Part shown: one piece after another, positions 30,971 to 42,035 of the stretch | Numbering within the stretch: position 1 is the stretch's first letter | Layout of the letters: each line of letters starts with the position of its first letter | Made by a program: the position numbers and the translations under genes | The notes under the pieces: model-generated | What the model was told of the DNA's origin: nothing | Databases searched by the model: none | Seen by the model: only the letters and a program-made list of their open reading frames with translations | NCBI GenBank assembly: GCA_902523885.1 | Contig: CABZAV010000001.1 | Coordinates: 186,001 to 250,000 of the forward strand | Origin: an uncultured SAR86 cluster bacterium | GTDB lineage: Bacteria; Pseudomonadota; Gammaproteobacteria; Magnimaribacterales; AG-339-G14 | Direction of reading: 5' to 3' | Length of the DNA stretch: 64,000 nucleotides

Positions 30971-31354
30971 ATGGCAGAACAAAATAAAGGAAAAAAAGCA
31001 CAAAGAACTTTTAGTGATGGAGTTGCTCATATTTTGGCAACTTTTAATAATACAATTATCAATATAACTGATAAACAAGGTAATACTATTGCTTGGTCAA
31101 GTGCTGGGGCTAATGGTTTCAAGGGCTCTAGAAAAAGTACTCCTTTCGCAGCCCAAATTGCAGCTGATAAAGCTGGACAAAAAGCCTTATCTTTAGGTTT
31201 AACTTCTATAGAAGTAGAAGTTTCAGGGCCTGGCTCAGGGAGAGAATCTGCTGTGAGAGCTTTGAATGGCTGCGGATTAAAAGTTATAAAAATTTCAGAC
31301 GTTACTCCTATTCCTCATAATGGCTGTAGGCCTCCAAAAAAACGAAGAGTATAA
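30971..31354 (+). CDS. rpsK: 30S ribosomal protein S11
   Basis: 127 aa, against 129 in E. coli. A platform protein near the E site. Motifs [34 protein letters not shown] and [15 protein letters not shown] are intact. rpsD follows after 1 nt. Confidence 0.99.
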   Translation: MAEQNKGKKAQRTFSDGVAHILATFNNTIINITDKQGNTIAWSSAGANGFKGSRKSTPFAAQIAADKAGQKALSLGLTSIEVEVSGPGSGRESAVRALNGCGLKVIKISDVTPIPHNGCRPPKKRRV

Positions 31355-31355
31355 A

Positions 31356-31976
31356 ATGGCAAAATATACAGGACCAAAAAATAAACTATCAAGAAGAGAA
31401 GGAACTGACCTGCTTTTAAAAAGCGGCTATAGATCTTATGAATCGAAAGCGAGATCTGAAAACCCACCAGGTGTTCACGGCGCCAGAAGAGTAAGGTTAT
31501 CTGATTTTGGTGTTCAATTAAGAGAAAAACAAAAAGTTAAAAGAATGTATGGCGTGCTAGAAAAACAATTTAGAAATTACTACAAACAAGCGGCTAGAAA
31601 AAAAGGGGAGACAGGCACCAATTTGTTGGTTTCCTTAGAATCCAGATTGGATAATTTAGTTTATAGAATGGGCTTTGCAGCTACTAGAGCAGAAGCTAGA
31701 CAATTAGTAAATCATAAAACAATTTTAGTTAATGGAATTAATGTAAATATTCCTTCTTTTCAAGTCTCAGAAGGGGATAACATATCAATTTCCTCAAAAG
31801 GAAAAAATCAAAAAAGAATTAACCAAGCAATTGAGTTATTTGCTAACAGAGAAGCTTGCGATTGGATTTCAGTAGACCACAAAGAATTTACAGGTACTTA
31901 TGATAGTTTTCCTACCAGAGACCTTTTGAGTACTGAAATAAACGAGAATTATATCGTTGAGCTTTACTCGAGATAA
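31356..31976 (+). CDS. rpsD: 30S ribosomal protein S4
   Basis: 206 aa from ATG 31356, exactly the E. coli length; the open frame from 31320 is inside rpsK and was rejected. A primary 16S binder and fidelity protein, and the alpha-operon repressor in E. coli. The S4 domain reads [20 protein letters not shown] then [10 protein letters not shown]. The zinc-type cysteines of some S4 proteins are absent. rpoA begins 28 nt later. Confidence 0.98.
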   Translation: MAKYTGPKNKLSRREGTDLLLKSGYRSYESKARSENPPGVHGARRVRLSDFGVQLREKQKVKRMYGVLEKQFRNYYKQAARKKGETGTNLLVSLESRLDNLVYRMGFAATRAEARQLVNHKTILVNGINVNIPSFQVSEGDNISISSKGKNQKRINQAIELFANREACDWISVDHKEFTGTYDSFPTRDLLSTEINENYIVELYSR

Positions 31977-32004
31977 ATTTTAATTAATTAAAGAGGATAG
32001 ATAC

Positions 32005-32997
32005 ATGACAGATAACTTTGATGCAATAAAAGATTTTCTTACACCTAAAGAAATTATCGTTGAAGAAATAGATACAAATCATTCAAAGATTATTCTTGAA
32101 CCTCTTGAAAGAGGCTTCGGACATACTTTGGGAAATGCCCTTAGAAGAATTATCTTATCTTCTACTCCTGGATCGGCAGTTGTTGAAGCAAAAATAGATG
32201 GCGTTCTTCATGAATATTCTTCTATTGATGGAATTAAAGAGGATGTAATCAATATTCTACTCAATTTGAAAGGAATGAGCGTGAGAATGTTCGATCAAGA
32301 AGAAGTCGAACTTAGTGTTGAAAAAAGTGGATCTGGAGATTTAGTTGCAGGTGATTTTGAACTTCCCGCTGGAGTAGAAGTTATTAATTCTAAGCATAAA
32401 ATCGCCACTCTTGCTGATAATGGAAAAATCAATATGACAGTTAAAGTTAGAAAAGGCAGAGGTTACGATCCAGTAGACATAAAAGAAAACGTCGATGGGG
32501 AAAATAAAGAAATAGGATTATTAAAAATAGATGCTTCTTATTGTCCGATACAGACAGTTTCATATGCTGTTGAAAACACTAGGGTAGAAAATAGAACCGA
32601 TCTTGACAAGCTAACGCTGGATGTAAAAACAAATGGAACAATTGATCCTGAAGAAATATTAAGACTTGCAGCGACTATTCTACAAAGACAACTAATGGCT
32701 TTTGCAGAACTTGGATTTGAAACTGAAGAGGAGGAGGAAGACGAAACTCCTCCAGTTGATCCTATAATGTTGAGACCAGTAGATGAACTTGAGCTTACAG
32801 TAAGATCGGCAAATTGCTTGAAGGTAGAGAAGATTTATTACATTGGTGATTTAGTAACTCGAAAAGAATCTGATCTCCTAAAGACACCAAATCTAGGAAG
32901 AAAGTCCTTAAATGAGATTAAAGATATTCTTGCTGCTAGAGGTCTATCACTGGGTCTAGAGCTAGATAATTGGCCTCCATCAAATATAGAAGGGTAA
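32005..32997 (+). CDS. rpoA: DNA-directed RNA polymerase subunit alpha
   Basis: 330 aa, against 329 in E. coli. The N-terminal assembly domain shows [20 protein letters not shown]. An acidic linker ([10 protein letters not shown]) at about residue 245 leads to the C-terminal domain, whose [20 protein letters not shown] and [16 protein letters not shown] segments bind UP elements and activators. An AGAGGA ribosome-binding site precedes it. It overlaps rplQ by 1 nt. Confidence 0.99.
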   Translation: MTDNFDAIKDFLTPKEIIVEEIDTNHSKIILEPLERGFGHTLGNALRRIILSSTPGSAVVEAKIDGVLHEYSSIDGIKEDVINILLNLKGMSVRMFDQEEVELSVEKSGSGDLVAGDFELPAGVEVINSKHKIATLADNGKINMTVKVRKGRGYDPVDIKENVDGENKEIGLLKIDASYCPIQTVSYAVENTRVENRTDLDKLTLDVKTNGTIDPEEILRLAATILQRQLMAFAELGFETEEEEEDETPPVDPIMLRPVDELELTVRSANCLKVEKIYYIGDLVTRKESDLLKTPNLGRKSLNEIKDILAARGLSLGLELDNWPPSNIEG

Positions 32998-33401
32998 TGA
33001 GACATTTAAAAACAGGAAGAAAGTTTGGAAGAAATAGCGCAACAAGATCTGCGCTATATAAAAATTTATCTATTTCTTTAATAGAGCATGAAGCAATCAA
33101 AACTACTTTACCAAAAGCCAAAGAACTAAGAGGCTTCCTAGAGCCATTAATAACTCTCTCTAAAGCTGATTCTGTCTCTAACAGAAGAAGAGCCTTTTCT
33201 ATCTTAAGAAACAAAAGTGCTGTAGGTAAATTGTTTTCTGACTTAGGTCCAAGATTTAAAGAAAGACCTGGTGGTTATTTAAGGATCATAAAAATGGGCT
33301 TTAGACCTGGAGATTCAGCTCCAATGGCATTAATTGAAATGGTTGCTAAGAATGAAGATTCTTCTCTTGAAGAGGAAGCAGAATCTGAAAAATCTGCTTA
33401 A
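32997..33401 (+). CDS. rplQ: 50S ribosomal protein L17
   Basis: 134 aa from ATG 32997; the open frame from 32970 is inside rpoA. The N-terminus [20 protein letters not shown] is diagnostic. An acidic tail (EEEAESEK) replaces the usual ending. Last gene of the alpha operon; its stop overlaps the convergent uvrA stop by 3 nt, and no terminator hairpin is visible between them. Confidence 0.98.
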   Translation: MRHLKTGRKFGRNSATRSALYKNLSISLIEHEAIKTTLPKAKELRGFLEPLITLSKADSVSNRRRAFSILRNKSAVGKLFSDLGPRFKERPGGYLRIIKMGFRPGDSAPMALIEMVAKNEDSSLEEEAESEKSA

Positions 33402-36208
33402 TAATCTTTTAGAAAAATACCTGTAAAAGATTTTTTTTCCTTTACAATTCTCTCTGGAGGGCCTTCTGCAATTATTTTTCCGCCGTTCTTTCCACCTTCA
33501 GGACCTATGTCGATAATCCAGTCAGAATTTTTAATGACATCTAAGTTGTGTTCAATAATAACTACAGTATTACCCTGGGATTTTAGTTTATGTAAAACAT
33601 TTAATAGAAGAGAAACATCATGAAAATGAAGTCCAGTGGTCGGTTCATCTAAAAGGTATAAAGTTCTTCCTGTAGCAGTTTTAGAGAGTTCTTTTGCAAG
33701 TTTTACACGCTGAGCTTCACCTCCAGATAAAGTAGTAGCAGGTTGACCTAACCTTATGTATCCCAATCCAACATCATTGAGTGTAGTTAATTTCTTTTTA
33801 ATAACAGGAACAGCATCAAAAAATTTTAGTGCTTGTTCTACTGTCATATTCAAAACTTCAGAAATACTTTTTCCTTTATATTTCACTGTCAAGGTTTCTT
33901 TGTTGTATCTTTTTCCATCACACACATCGCACTTGACGTAAACATCAGGTAAAAAATGCATTTCAACTTTGATGACTCCATCTCCTTCACAAGCTTCGCA
34001 TCTGCCCCCTTTCACGTTAAAGCTAAATCTACCAGGCTTATATCCTTTGGATCTGGCATCTTGAGTCTCTGAAAAAAGCTCTCTTATAGGAGTAAAAATT
34101 CCAGTGTACGTTACTGGATTTGACCTTGGTGTTCGCCCAATTGGGCTTTGACTTATGTCTATTACCTTATCTATATTTTCAATACCTGATAGTTTTTTGA
34201 AAGGTTTAACAGTTCTATCAGAAGAATGAAGTGTATTCATTAATGCTGGATATAAAGTCTGGTTAATAAGGGTCGACTTACCAGAGCCAGATACTCCCGT
34301 AATGCAAACCATTTTTCCTAAGGGTATTTTTAAATCAACATTTTTTAGATTGTTACCAGAACATTGAGAAATACCTATGCTTTTATCTAGTCCATTAGAG
34401 CTAGATTTTTCAACAGATATTTTTTTTGTCCCTGCCAGGTATTGCCCTGTTAGTGAAGATTTGTTTGATAGTAACTTTTTATAGTTCCCTGAAAAACAAA
34501 CTTTACCACCATGCTCTCCAGCTCCTGGCCCTATATCAATAATATGATCAGCATTTTCAATTGTCTCTTTATCATGTTCAACCACGATTACAGTATTTCC
34601 AAGATCTTTGAGCCTTTTTAGAGTTGATAGTAATTTAGAATTATCTCTTTGATGAAGACCAATAGAAGGCTCATCCAAAATGTATGTAACACCAACCAAT
34701 CCAGCTCCGATTTGGCTAGCAAGTCTAATTCTTTGTGCTTCCCCACCGCTTAATGACTCTGCACTTCTGGAGATATTGAGATAATTAAGACCGACATCTA
34801 TTAAAAATTTGAGACGTTCTTTAATTTCTTTAACAATCTTTTCAGCAATTTTACCTTTTGCTCCTTTAAGATTTAATTTTTCGAAAAATTGATAAGCTTC
34901 TTCAATAGTCATTTCTGAAATTTCAGGCAAAGAAGTTTCATTAACGAAAACATTTCTTGCAGATTCATTTAGTCTTGTACCATCGCAAGAAGAACAAGGA
35001 CGATGTGTCATAAACTTGGACATATCTTCTCTTATTAAGGGAGAATCAGAATTAGAATATTTTCTGTTGATATTATTAACTATGCCCTCAAAAGGACGGA
35101 TTATTTCTATTCTTCTCCCTCTTTTAGAGGTATAACTAAAATCTACATCTTCGGGAGCACTTCCGAAAAGGACTATCTCTTTAATTTTGTTTGGTAGTTC
35201 TTCGAAAGGAGAATCTAAAGAAAAATCAAAATGATTGCTCGCACATCTTAATAAATATTGACGATACATATGACTTGAATCCCATCCTCTTACGGCCCCT
35301 TGATTTAAACTTAACTCAGGTCGTGAAATTACTTTTTTAAGATCTATTTCTGCTTTAAAACCCAATCCATCACAAGATTTACATGCTCCGGCTGGGCTAT
35401 TGAAGGAAAATAATCTTGGCTCGAGTTCTGGAATACTATAACCACAAACTGGACATGCCATTTTAGTAGAAAAGGTTAAAATTTCTGAATTCTCTTCTGC
35501 AGATAGAAATTCTACTAAGCCATTTGACTCGGTAAGAGCTGTCTCAATAGACTGAACCATTCTGCTTTGATTGTCTTTTTTTACTGAAAGTCTATCTACA
35601 ACAACTTCAATACTATGTTTTTTATTTTTATCTAACTTAGGAAGCTCAGAGATATCATAAATTTGACCATTTATTCTTAATCTGACATAACCTTTAGACT
35701 TTAGGTCAGAAAATAAATTTAAGTGTTCTCCTTTTTGTTCTTTAAATAAGGGCGATAGAATAAGAACTCTCTTATTTAAGTATTTTTTAAAAGTAATATC
35801 CGTTATTTGGTCTAAGCTCTGACCTTCTAATGAAACATGATGATCAGGACATTTGGGTGTTCCAGTTCTTGCAAAAAGCAATCTAAGATAATCGTAAATC
35901 TCAGTGACAGTTCCAACTGTAGACCTTGGATTATGAGAGGTAGATTTTTGTTCAATGGATATAGCAGGCGAAAGACCCTCTACTGTATCAACGTCTGGTT
36001 TGTCCATAACAGAAAGAAATTGCCTTGCATAAGCCGATAATGATTCAACATATCTTCTTTGGCCTTCAGCATAGAGAGTGTCAAAAGCCAGAGAAGACTT
36101 CCCAGAACCAGATAAACCAGTGATTACAGTTAATTCGTCCCTTGGTATTGATATGTCGATATTCTTTAAATTATGCTGGCGAGCTCCTTTAACGCTTATA
36201 TATTTCAT
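33398..36208 (-). CDS. uvrA: UvrABC excinuclease subunit A
   Basis: 936 aa, against 940 in E. coli. The ATPase that finds bulky DNA lesions and loads UvrB. Two Walker A motifs, [15 protein letters not shown] and [15 protein letters not shown], and two LSGGEAQR signatures are visible. Zinc-module cysteines appear as CPVCGY/CKSCDG and [16 protein letters not shown]. It is divergent from ssb, as in E. coli, but the 69 bp between them lacks a LexA box. Confidence 0.99.
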   Translation of the reverse strand: MKYISVKGARQHNLKNIDISIPRDELTVITGLSGSGKSSLAFDTLYAEGQRRYVESLSAYARQFLSVMDKPDVDTVEGLSPAISIEQKSTSHNPRSTVGTVTEIYDYLRLLFARTGTPKCPDHHVSLEGQSLDQITDITFKKYLNKRVLILSPLFKEQKGEHLNLFSDLKSKGYVRLRINGQIYDISELPKLDKNKKHSIEVVVDRLSVKKDNQSRMVQSIETALTESNGLVEFLSAEENSEILTFSTKMACPVCGYSIPELEPRLFSFNSPAGACKSCDGLGFKAEIDLKKVISRPELSLNQGAVRGWDSSHMYRQYLLRCASNHFDFSLDSPFEELPNKIKEIVLFGSAPEDVDFSYTSKRGRRIEIIRPFEGIVNNINRKYSNSDSPLIREDMSKFMTHRPCSSCDGTRLNESARNVFVNETSLPEISEMTIEEAYQFFEKLNLKGAKGKIAEKIVKEIKERLKFLIDVGLNYLNISRSAESLSGGEAQRIRLASQIGAGLVGVTYILDEPSIGLHQRDNSKLLSTLKRLKDLGNTVIVVEHDKETIENADHIIDIGPGAGEHGGKVCFSGNYKKLLSNKSSLTGQYLAGTKKISVEKSSSNGLDKSIGISQCSGNNLKNVDLKIPLGKMVCITGVSGSGKSTLINQTLYPALMNTLHSSDRTVKPFKKLSGIENIDKVIDISQSPIGRTPRSNPVTYTGIFTPIRELFSETQDARSKGYKPGRFSFNVKGGRCEACEGDGVIKVEMHFLPDVYVKCDVCDGKRYNKETLTVKYKGKSISEVLNMTVEQALKFFDAVPVIKKKLTTLNDVGLGYIRLGQPATTLSGGEAQRVKLAKELSKTATGRTLYLLDEPTTGLHFHDVSLLLNVLHKLKSQGNTVVIIEHNLDVIKNSDWIIDIGPEGGKNGGKIIAEGPPERIVKEKKSFTGIFLKDY

Positions 36209-36277
36209 TTACGAATTGTTATGATTTAGACTAATATCAAATATAATAAACAATAACATCTTTTAAGAGAAAAAATT

Positions 36278-36700
36278 ATGGCAAGAAGTGGAATTAATAA
36301 AGTTATATTACTTGGTAATTTAGGAGCGGACCCAGAATTAAGAACAACTGCAGGTGGCGATGCTGTAGCAACTATATCCATTGCTACTTCCGATAGCTGG
36401 AAAGATAAAAATACCGGAGAAGAGCAACAAAAAACAGAATGGCATAGAGTTGTGTTCTTTAGAAGAATGGCTGAAGTAGTAGGTCAGTATCTAAAAAAAG
36501 GTTCTTCCGTTTACATCGAAGGACAGCTCCAAACTAATAGCTATGAAGATAAAAATACTGGAGAAAAGAAGTTTTCTACTCAAATTGTTGCAAGAGATAT
36601 GCAAATGTTAGGTAGTAGAAATAATAGTGAAACTCAATCAAACTCATTAGAAGAAGCTTCAATGGATCAAACTCCTATAGATGATGAAATTCCTTTTTAA
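36278..36700 (+). CDS. ssb: Single-stranded DNA-binding protein
   Basis: 140 aa, shorter than 178 in E. coli mainly in the linker. The OB fold begins [20 protein letters not shown] and contains TEWHRVVFF. The C-terminal tip DDEIPF is the standard docking peptide for replication and repair partners. Likely -10 TATAAT upstream, with no good -35. Its stop directly abuts the convergent fabB stop. Confidence 0.98.
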   Translation: MARSGINKVILLGNLGADPELRTTAGGDAVATISIATSDSWKDKNTGEEQQKTEWHRVVFFRRMAEVVGQYLKKGSSVYIEGQLQTNSYEDKNTGEKKFSTQIVARDMQMLGSRNNSETQSNSLEEASMDQTPIDDEIPF

Positions 36701-37921
36701 TTAATTAAATTCCCTTACCACAATACTTGCATTAGTACCGCCAAATCCAAAACTGTTAGACATGAAGGAAGAAAAATCCTTTTTTTCAATTAATTGTTCG
36801 GCCAACACAAGATCTTTTGCTTCATCTATAGGATCTCTAAGGTTCAGAGATTCAGCAATGAATTTGTTTTTCAACATCAAAATACTATAAATACATTCTA
36901 AGACCCCAGCGGCTCCCAAGGCATGACCAGTTTGTGACTTAGTTGAACCAACAATTGGTTTTTCATCAAAAACTTTTTTGATTGCATTTAATTCTATTGG
37001 ATCTCCGGATGGAGTGGATGTCCCATGGGCATTTAAATAATCTACAGTATTAAGTTCACTCATTTGTAATGCTTGTCTCATACAATTAGCAGCGCCGGAG
37101 CCAGAAGGAGAAACCATGTCTTCACCATCCGAAGTAGCTGAATAACCAACTATTTCTCCATATATTTTTGCACCTCTTTTTTTGGCGTGCTCCAATTCTT
37201 CTAAAATAATAATTCCGCCCCCAGCAGAAATTACAAAACCATCTCTATCTTTATCAAACGGTCTTGATGCTTCTTCTGGATTTGAATTATATTTACTTGA
37301 TAATGCCCCCATAGCATCAAAAAGGGCAGACTGTGTCCAATGTTCGTCTTCACCTCCGCCTGCTAGAACTATGTCTTGTTTTCCTAATTGTATCTGTTCC
37401 CAAGCCGAACCAATGCAATGAGCGCTTGTGGAACATGCAGAAGAGATCGAATAATTAATACCTTTTACTCCCAGAAAAGTGGCCAAGCATGCGGAAACAG
37501 TACTACCCATTGTTTGTGTAACTCGATAAGGCCCAATTCTTTTAATTCCTTTTTCTCTAGCTATATCTGCAGCTTCCACTTGGCTTCTTGAAGAAGCGCC
37601 TCCAGAACCAGCTATTATCCCTATACGGTCAGAACTAAACATATCATCTGAAATTCCTGCATCTCTAATCGCTTCTTGAGCGCTGAGATAGGAATATGCA
37701 GCTGTCTCACCCATGAATCTGAACATTTTTCTCTCAATTAATTCGGATAGGTTTAGATTAATAGAACCTGAAATTTCACTTTTCATCCCCATTTCTTTAT
37801 ATTCAGGGTTTATAGAAATTCCAGATCTTCCATTTAATAGAGAAGCATTTATTTCATCAATTCCTATTCCTATTGGAGAAATAGCTCCCATACCTGTTAT
37901 TACTGCTCTTTTTAATTCCAT
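36701..37921 (-). CDS. fabB: 3-oxoacyl-ACP synthase I
   Basis: 406 aa, exactly the FabB length. Condenses malonyl-ACP with acyl-ACP, including the cis-3-decenoyl intermediate made by FabA. The catalytic cysteine is in [14 protein letters not shown]; the two histidines are in [12 protein letters not shown] and [12 protein letters not shown]. It lies 3 nt downstream of fabA in the anaerobic unsaturated fatty acid operon, which distinguishes it from FabF. Confidence 0.97.
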   Translation of the reverse strand: MELKRAVITGMGAISPIGIGIDEINASLLNGRSGISINPEYKEMGMKSEISGSINLNLSELIERKMFRFMGETAAYSYLSAQEAIRDAGISDDMFSSDRIGIIAGSGGASSRSQVEAADIAREKGIKRIGPYRVTQTMGSTVSACLATFLGVKGINYSISSACSTSAHCIGSAWEQIQLGKQDIVLAGGGEDEHWTQSALFDAMGALSSKYNSNPEEASRPFDKDRDGFVISAGGGIIILEELEHAKKRGAKIYGEIVGYSATSDGEDMVSPSGSGAANCMRQALQMSELNTVDYLNAHGTSTPSGDPIELNAIKKVFDEKPIVGSTKSQTGHALGAAGVLECIYSILMLKNKFIAESLNLRDPIDEAKDLVLAEQLIEKKDFSSFMSNSFGFGGTNASIVVREFN

Positions 37922-37924
37922 TTT

Positions 37925-38455
37925 TTAAAAACCTGATGGATCTTTAAATAAACCAACTTTTAGGTTCTTAGCTGTGTAAATTTCTTTACCATCTACTTTC
38001 ATTGAACCGTCGGCAAAACCTACTACTAAACTTTGTTTCCTGATTCTTTTAATATCTATTTCGTATTCAACCAAATTAGCTTTTTGAAGAACTTGTCCAA
38101 AAAATTTTACTTCTCCAGCTCCCAAAGCTCTGCCAATTCCAGAATTTCCTTCCCATAATAGGTAAAAACCTAGTAACTGCCACATGGCATCTAAACCCAA
38201 ACATCCAGGCATAACCGGATCGCCGGTAAAGTGACAGTCAAAAAACCATAAGTCAGGAGTTATATCAAGCTCGCCTTTTATTTGACCATTCTCAAATGCT
38301 CCTTGGTTTGAGTTCACTTCAGTAATTCTATCCATCATTAGCATTTCATTATTTGGCAATTTGCCATTTGATTGTCCAAACAATTCCCCTCTAGAGCATT
38401 TTATTAAATCCTTTTTAGAATAACTTTGTGATGGCTTGTGAACTGTCTCTCCCAT
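37925..38455 (-). CDS. fabA: 3-hydroxydecanoyl-ACP dehydratase/isomerase
   Basis: 176 aa, against 172 in E. coli. Dehydrates 3-hydroxydecanoyl-ACP and isomerises the double bond, the branch point to unsaturated fatty acids. The active-site histidine lies in [20 protein letters not shown], with the acidic partner in GLDAMWQ. Operon fabA-fabB; fabZ for saturated chains is separate at 59651. It is divergent from rplU across 80 bp. Confidence 0.98.
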   Translation of the reverse strand: MGETVHKPSQSYSKKDLIKCSRGELFGQSNGKLPNNEMLMMDRITEVNSNQGAFENGQIKGELDITPDLWFFDCHFTGDPVMPGCLGLDAMWQLLGFYLLWEGNSGIGRALGAGEVKFFGQVLQKANLVEYEIDIKRIRKQSLVVGFADGSMKVDGKEIYTAKNLKVGLFKDPSGF

Positions 38456-38535
38456 AGCGATATACTACAGCATTTGAAAAGATTGCGAGTAGAGAGTTTA
38501 TTAGATAAGATGCATTTTTTTTGAGAAAATTTAAT

Positions 38536-38850
38536 ATGTATGCAGTGATAAAAAGTGGTGGTAAACAGCATAAAGTGGCTGAAGGAGAAATTATTACTAT
38601 AGAAAAAATTGATGCTGAGGAAGGATCAAATGTTGAGTTTTCTGAGGTGTTAGCTGTTAATAAAGAAGGCAATCTTCAGGTAGGAAGGCCTTTGTTAGAA
38701 GGCGCAAAAGTTGTTGGAAAAGTTATAAATCATTTAAAGGCACCTAAAGTGACAATTATTAAGATGAAAAGACGTCAAGATTGGAGAAAAAAACAAGGCC
38801 ATAGGCAAAATTTATCTAAAATAGAAATCAAATCAATAGAGACTAAATAA
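38536..38850 (+). CDS. rplU: 50S ribosomal protein L21
   Basis: 104 aa from ATG 38536; an upstream TTG at 38521 was rejected because the ATG gives the standard [14 protein letters not shown] start. The core [14 protein letters not shown] and [16 protein letters not shown] follows. It heads rplU-rpmA-obgE, overlapping rpmA by 1 nt. The usual divergent neighbour ispB is replaced by fabA. Confidence 0.97.
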   Translation: MYAVIKSGGKQHKVAEGEIITIEKIDAEEGSNVEFSEVLAVNKEGNLQVGRPLLEGAKVVGKVINHLKAPKVTIIKMKRRQDWRKKQGHRQNLSKIEIKSIETK

Positions 38851-39110
38851 TGGCACATAAAAAAGCAGGTGGAAGCACAAGAAATGGAAGAGATTCTAAT
38901 CCTAAGTTTTTAGGGGTTAAAGCATACGGGGGGCAAACTGTGTCAGCGGGATCTATTATTGTTAGGCAGAGAGGAACAAAATTTCACCCAGGCTCTAATG
39001 TTGGAATTGGAAAAGATCATACGCTTTTTGCAAAATGCGATGGGAAAGTGTCCTTCGAAAAAAAAGGAAAAAACCTTCGTCAATTTGTAAATATTGAATC
39101 ACTAACATAA
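38850..39110 (+). CDS. rpmA: 50S ribosomal protein L27
   Basis: 86 aa. Its N-terminus reaches the peptidyl-transferase centre. It begins [17 protein letters not shown], the form needing only methionine removal. Further motifs are [20 protein letters not shown] and GKDHTLFA. obgE begins 4 nt later. Confidence 0.98.
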   Translation: MAHKKAGGSTRNGRDSNPKFLGVKAYGGQTVSAGSIIVRQRGTKFHPGSNVGIGKDHTLFAKCDGKVSFEKKGKNLRQFVNIESLT

Positions 39111-39114
39111 TATC

Positions 39115-40116
39115 GTGAGCTTCATAGATGAAGCATTCATAGAGGTAACCGCTGGGAATGGCGGTAAAGGATGCTTAAGTTTCAGAAGAGAAAAATTTAT
39201 TCCCAAAGGAGGACCCGATGGAGGCGATGGAGGTTCAGGCGGTTGTATTTTAATTGAAACAGATGAGTCTTTGACTACTCTTCAAGATTTTAGACTCCAA
39301 AAAAAATACAAAGCTAAAAACGGCAGCCAAGGTTTAGGTAAAAATAAACACGGTAAAGATGCAGAAAATACCATCTTAAAAGTTCCAGTTGGTACTCTGA
39401 TAATCGACGAAGAGACAAATGAGCTAATAGCAGATTTAATTGAAAATAATCAGTCTATAGTTCTAGCAAAAGGAGGAAAGGGAGGTTTTGGCAATGCTAG
39501 GTTTAAAACTTCTACCAACAGAGCCCCAAGAAAAACAACAGACGGAGATGAAGGAGAAAAATTTAATATTAAGCTAGAACTTAAGGTTTTAGCAGATGTG
39601 GGACTACTAGGAATGCCAAATGCTGGAAAATCTACTCTTATTTCTAAAATTTCTTCTGCAAAACCTAAGGTAGCAGATTATCCTTTTACTACGTTAAGTC
39701 CAAATTTGGGAGTAGTTCAAAGTGATTTTAATTCTTTTGTTGTCGCAGATATACCTGGATTAATTCCTGGAGCCTCAGAAGGAGTAGGATTGGGGATACA
39801 ATTTTTAAAACATTTATCGAGAGTTAAAGTTTTGCTTCATATTGTAGATGTATCATCTTTTGAAGCTGAAAATATCATTAAAAACATAAATGACATCAAT
39901 ACTGAGCTTGAACTTTTTGGTTCCGATTTAGCTCAAAAAGAACAGTGGATTGTTATTAATAAAAACGATCTTGATCCTTCCAAAGAAGAGATGATAGGAA
40001 AAGAGATAAAAGAAGAGTTTAAAGAACAAAGAATATTTTCTATATCTGCTATTACGGGAAAAGGGTTAGAGAACTTAGTTTCTGAAATCGGAACTAAAGT
40101 TTTTTCATTAGACTAG
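39115..40116 (+). CDS. obgE: GTPase ObgE/CgtA
   Basis: 333 aa, against 390 in E. coli, lacking most of the acidic C-terminal tail. A 50S-assembly GTPase that also responds to ppGpp. The start is GTG. The glycine-rich Obg fold (GGPDGGDGGSGGC) covers about residues 1-158. The GTPase shows GMPNAGKSTLIS, DIPGLIPGASEGVGLG and NKND. Third gene of rplU-rpmA-obgE. Confidence 0.97.
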   Translation: MSFIDEAFIEVTAGNGGKGCLSFRREKFIPKGGPDGGDGGSGGCILIETDESLTTLQDFRLQKKYKAKNGSQGLGKNKHGKDAENTILKVPVGTLIIDEETNELIADLIENNQSIVLAKGGKGGFGNARFKTSTNRAPRKTTDGDEGEKFNIKLELKVLADVGLLGMPNAGKSTLISKISSAKPKVADYPFTTLSPNLGVVQSDFNSFVVADIPGLIPGASEGVGLGIQFLKHLSRVKVLLHIVDVSSFEAENIIKNINDINTELELFGSDLAQKEQWIVINKNDLDPSKEEMIGKEIKEEFKEQRIFSISAITGKGLENLVSEIGTKVFSLD

Positions 40117-40124
40117 AATATAGT

Positions 40125-40898
40125 ATGTCCAAAGTTATTGTCATAAAGGTAGGTTCGAGCTTAGTAACAGATTCAAATGATTCAATTGATAAAGAATTTA
40201 TTAGATCTATTTCGTCTCAAATTAGAGATCTTGTTGAAAAGGGGTTTGAGGTAACAGTTGTATCTTCAGGAGCTATAGCTCATGGTATGAAATCCTGGGG
40301 AATAAAAGAAAAGCCAAAAGAAATTGATCGATTGCAAGCCTTATCTGCGGTAGGTCAAATTGGCTTAATTAACGCCTATCAAGATGAATTTCGCATTCAT
40401 GGCCTTCTAGCCGCACAAGTTTTGATGAGTCATGGCGATTTTAAAGATAAAGACCGTTCAAAAAATATAAAGACAAGTTTAAAAAATATATTCAGTTTAG
40501 GAGCTATTCCAATAATTAATGAAAACGACTCTGTATCAACAGAAGAAATACAACAAGGGGATAACGATCAATTAAGTGGCGAGGTTGCAAGTTTAATCGA
40601 AGCAAATTATTTAATTATTTTGACTGATCAGGATGGTATTTACAAAGAAGATCCTAAAAAAAATGCCACAACTCAATTAATTAAAAATATTAACTTAAAG
40701 GAGCTTGATGATTATGATATTAAATTTGGAAAACCTGGAGAATTTGGTAGAGGAGGAATGGAAACAAAACTAAAAGCTGCAAAAAATTTCCTAAACGAAA
40801 GAAACGAAGTTTGGATTGCCAATGGAAAGACTGGCAATGCAGTTTTAGATATCTTAAATGGAAAAGATCAAGGAACGAAGATTACGTTAACTGATTAA
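40125..40898 (+). CDS. proB: Glutamate 5-kinase, catalytic domain only
   Basis: 257 aa. First step of proline synthesis: ATP-dependent phosphorylation of glutamate. The amino acid kinase fold shows VIKVGSSLVTD, VSSGAIAHGM, INENDSVST and TDQDGIYKEDPKK. The C-terminal PUA domain of the 367 aa E. coli enzyme is absent, as in some other bacteria. Placement directly after obgE is common. It overlaps the convergent rpsT by 12 nt. Confidence 0.96.
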   Translation: MSKVIVIKVGSSLVTDSNDSIDKEFIRSISSQIRDLVEKGFEVTVVSSGAIAHGMKSWGIKEKPKEIDRLQALSAVGQIGLINAYQDEFRIHGLLAAQVLMSHGDFKDKDRSKNIKTSLKNIFSLGAIPIINENDSVSTEEIQQGDNDQLSGEVASLIEANYLIILTDQDGIYKEDPKKNATTQLIKNINLKELDDYDIKFGKPGEFGRGGMETKLKAAKNFLNERNEVWIANGKTGNAVLDILNGKDQGTKITLTD

Positions 40899-41150
40899 CT
40901 TAATAGCCTTGTTAAGTCTTGATTTCTGTCTTCCAGCACTATTTTTAGAAATGACCTTTTTATTAGCCATCTTATCAATTAGTTTCTGAGTAGATTTAAA
41001 GTTCGTTTTGGCAAGTTCAGAATCCTTAGAAGAAACTGCCTCCTCGACTCCTTTAATAGCAGTTCGAACAGCTGCTCGCTGACTACTTTTAAGAGAATTT
41101 CTAGTTAAAGCTTGTCTCGCTCTTTTCTTTGCTGATTGTATGTTTGCCAT
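40887..41150 (-). CDS. rpsT: 30S ribosomal protein S20
   Basis: 87 aa from ATG 41150, exactly the E. coli length; the longer open frame to 41309 runs into the TetR gene and was rejected. It starts MANIQSAKKRARQALTRN and ends GRQKSRLNKAI. Its last 12 nt overlap proB tail to tail, so full-length mRNAs of the two would be complementary at their 3' ends. Confidence 0.97.
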   Translation of the reverse strand: MANIQSAKKRARQALTRNSLKSSQRAAVRTAIKGVEEAVSSKDSELAKTNFKSTQKLIDKMANKKVISKNSAGRQKSRLNKAIKLIS

Positions 41151-41208
41151 TGGTTGCGAATGATGAAGTTTTATTTTCTTAAAGTCAATATCTTGAAGAA
41201 AAAAACTA

Positions 41209-41952
41209 TCAGACTTGTCTAAGTTTTGTTGTCTTTTTATTTCTAGAAGCTGATTGATAGGTAATCGCTCCGATAATGAAATCAGCAAGATTTGTAATGC
41301 GATCTTCATTTGATCTTAAAGACAAGTTTATTTCTGTCCTGTTTTCTAAAATACCTTGAGGTTTATTATTAATCTCAGCCCATTCGGGACTAGAACTAGA
41401 AATACTCCACTCCGCAAAGGTAACCATTATTGCTCCAGCCATGAACCTTAATCGTTCGAAGGCAATTTCTTCTCCTAAGTCTTTTTTTAGTATCTTGAAG
41501 ATCATATTTGTGACTTTTATTGCAGTAGGCGCCTTGTCACTTCGAACTGAATATTTTTTTCTCCAGTCTGCAGATGTCAGTAATTCTCCCATAATCTTTA
41601 AAATATAGTTTTTTCTTTTTGGATTCAACGCATTTTCAGCCATAGGAGTAATTAAAACAGTAACTAATTCTCTTAAATTAGGATTTTTAGACGCAGAAAT
41701 CGCTTCATCTAATAAAAATTTTCTTTTATTGTCGAGAGGCGTCAGTCTGTAATCTAAAAGGGCATCTAGAAGGTTTTCTTTGTCACCAAAATGATAATGA
41801 AGAGCGGAATGATTTTTTTGACCGGCTTCCCTAGCTATTTCTCTTGTAGAAACGTTATTAATTCCTTTTTCAGCAAACAATCTTTCAGCTGTTTCTATAA
41901 TTTTTGTTTTAGTCCTGTTGAGCAAAAGATTTTGAATGGCTTTATTATCCAT
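41209..41952 (-). CDS. TetR/AcrR family transcriptional regulator
   Basis: 247 aa. The N-terminal helix-turn-helix covers about residues 14-60: TKIIETAERLFAEKGINNVS, then TREIAREAGQKNHSALHYHF, then GDKENLLDALL. The larger C-terminal ligand domain is not assignable to a ligand by eye. The promoter region carries palindromes typical of self-repression. The start overlaps the predicted transcription start. No adjacent efflux or catabolic operon is present; the neighbours are rpsT and ssrA, so the target is unknown and may be only itself. Confidence 0.88.
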   Translation of the reverse strand: MDNKAIQNLLLNRTKTKIIETAERLFAEKGINNVSTREIAREAGQKNHSALHYHFGDKENLLDALLDYRLTPLDNKRKFLLDEAISASKNPNLRELVTVLITPMAENALNPKRKNYILKIMGELLTSADWRKKYSVRSDKAPTAIKVTNMIFKILKKDLGEEIAFERLRFMAGAIMVTFAEWSISSSSPEWAEINNKPQGILENRTEINLSLRSNEDRITNLADFIIGAITYQSASRNKKTTKLRQV

Positions 41953-41958
41953 GGATCA

Positions 41959-42013
41959 ATTATAAGATACTTGTCTTAAATAAGCCAGCTGTCTTATTTA
42001 CTGTCTTAAATAA
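41959..42013 (-). promoter_or_regulatory. TetR-gene promoter with palindromic operator array
   Basis: On the minus strand a perfect TATAAT (41959-41964) lies 6 nt from the ATG, predicting a leaderless mRNA. The palindrome TAAGATACTTGTCTTA (41963-41978) overlaps that -10. A second perfect inverted repeat, TTATTTA-CTGTCT-TAAATAA (41994-42013), lies upstream. TGTCTTA occurs three times, at 41972, 41990 and 42002. Confidence 0.6.
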
Positions 42014-42035
42014 CAAATAGATTAACAAAAACTAA

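Noticed and set aside
36209-36277. LexA operator shared by uvrA and ssb
   Set aside because: Searched for CTG-N10-CAG; the region contains no CTG.
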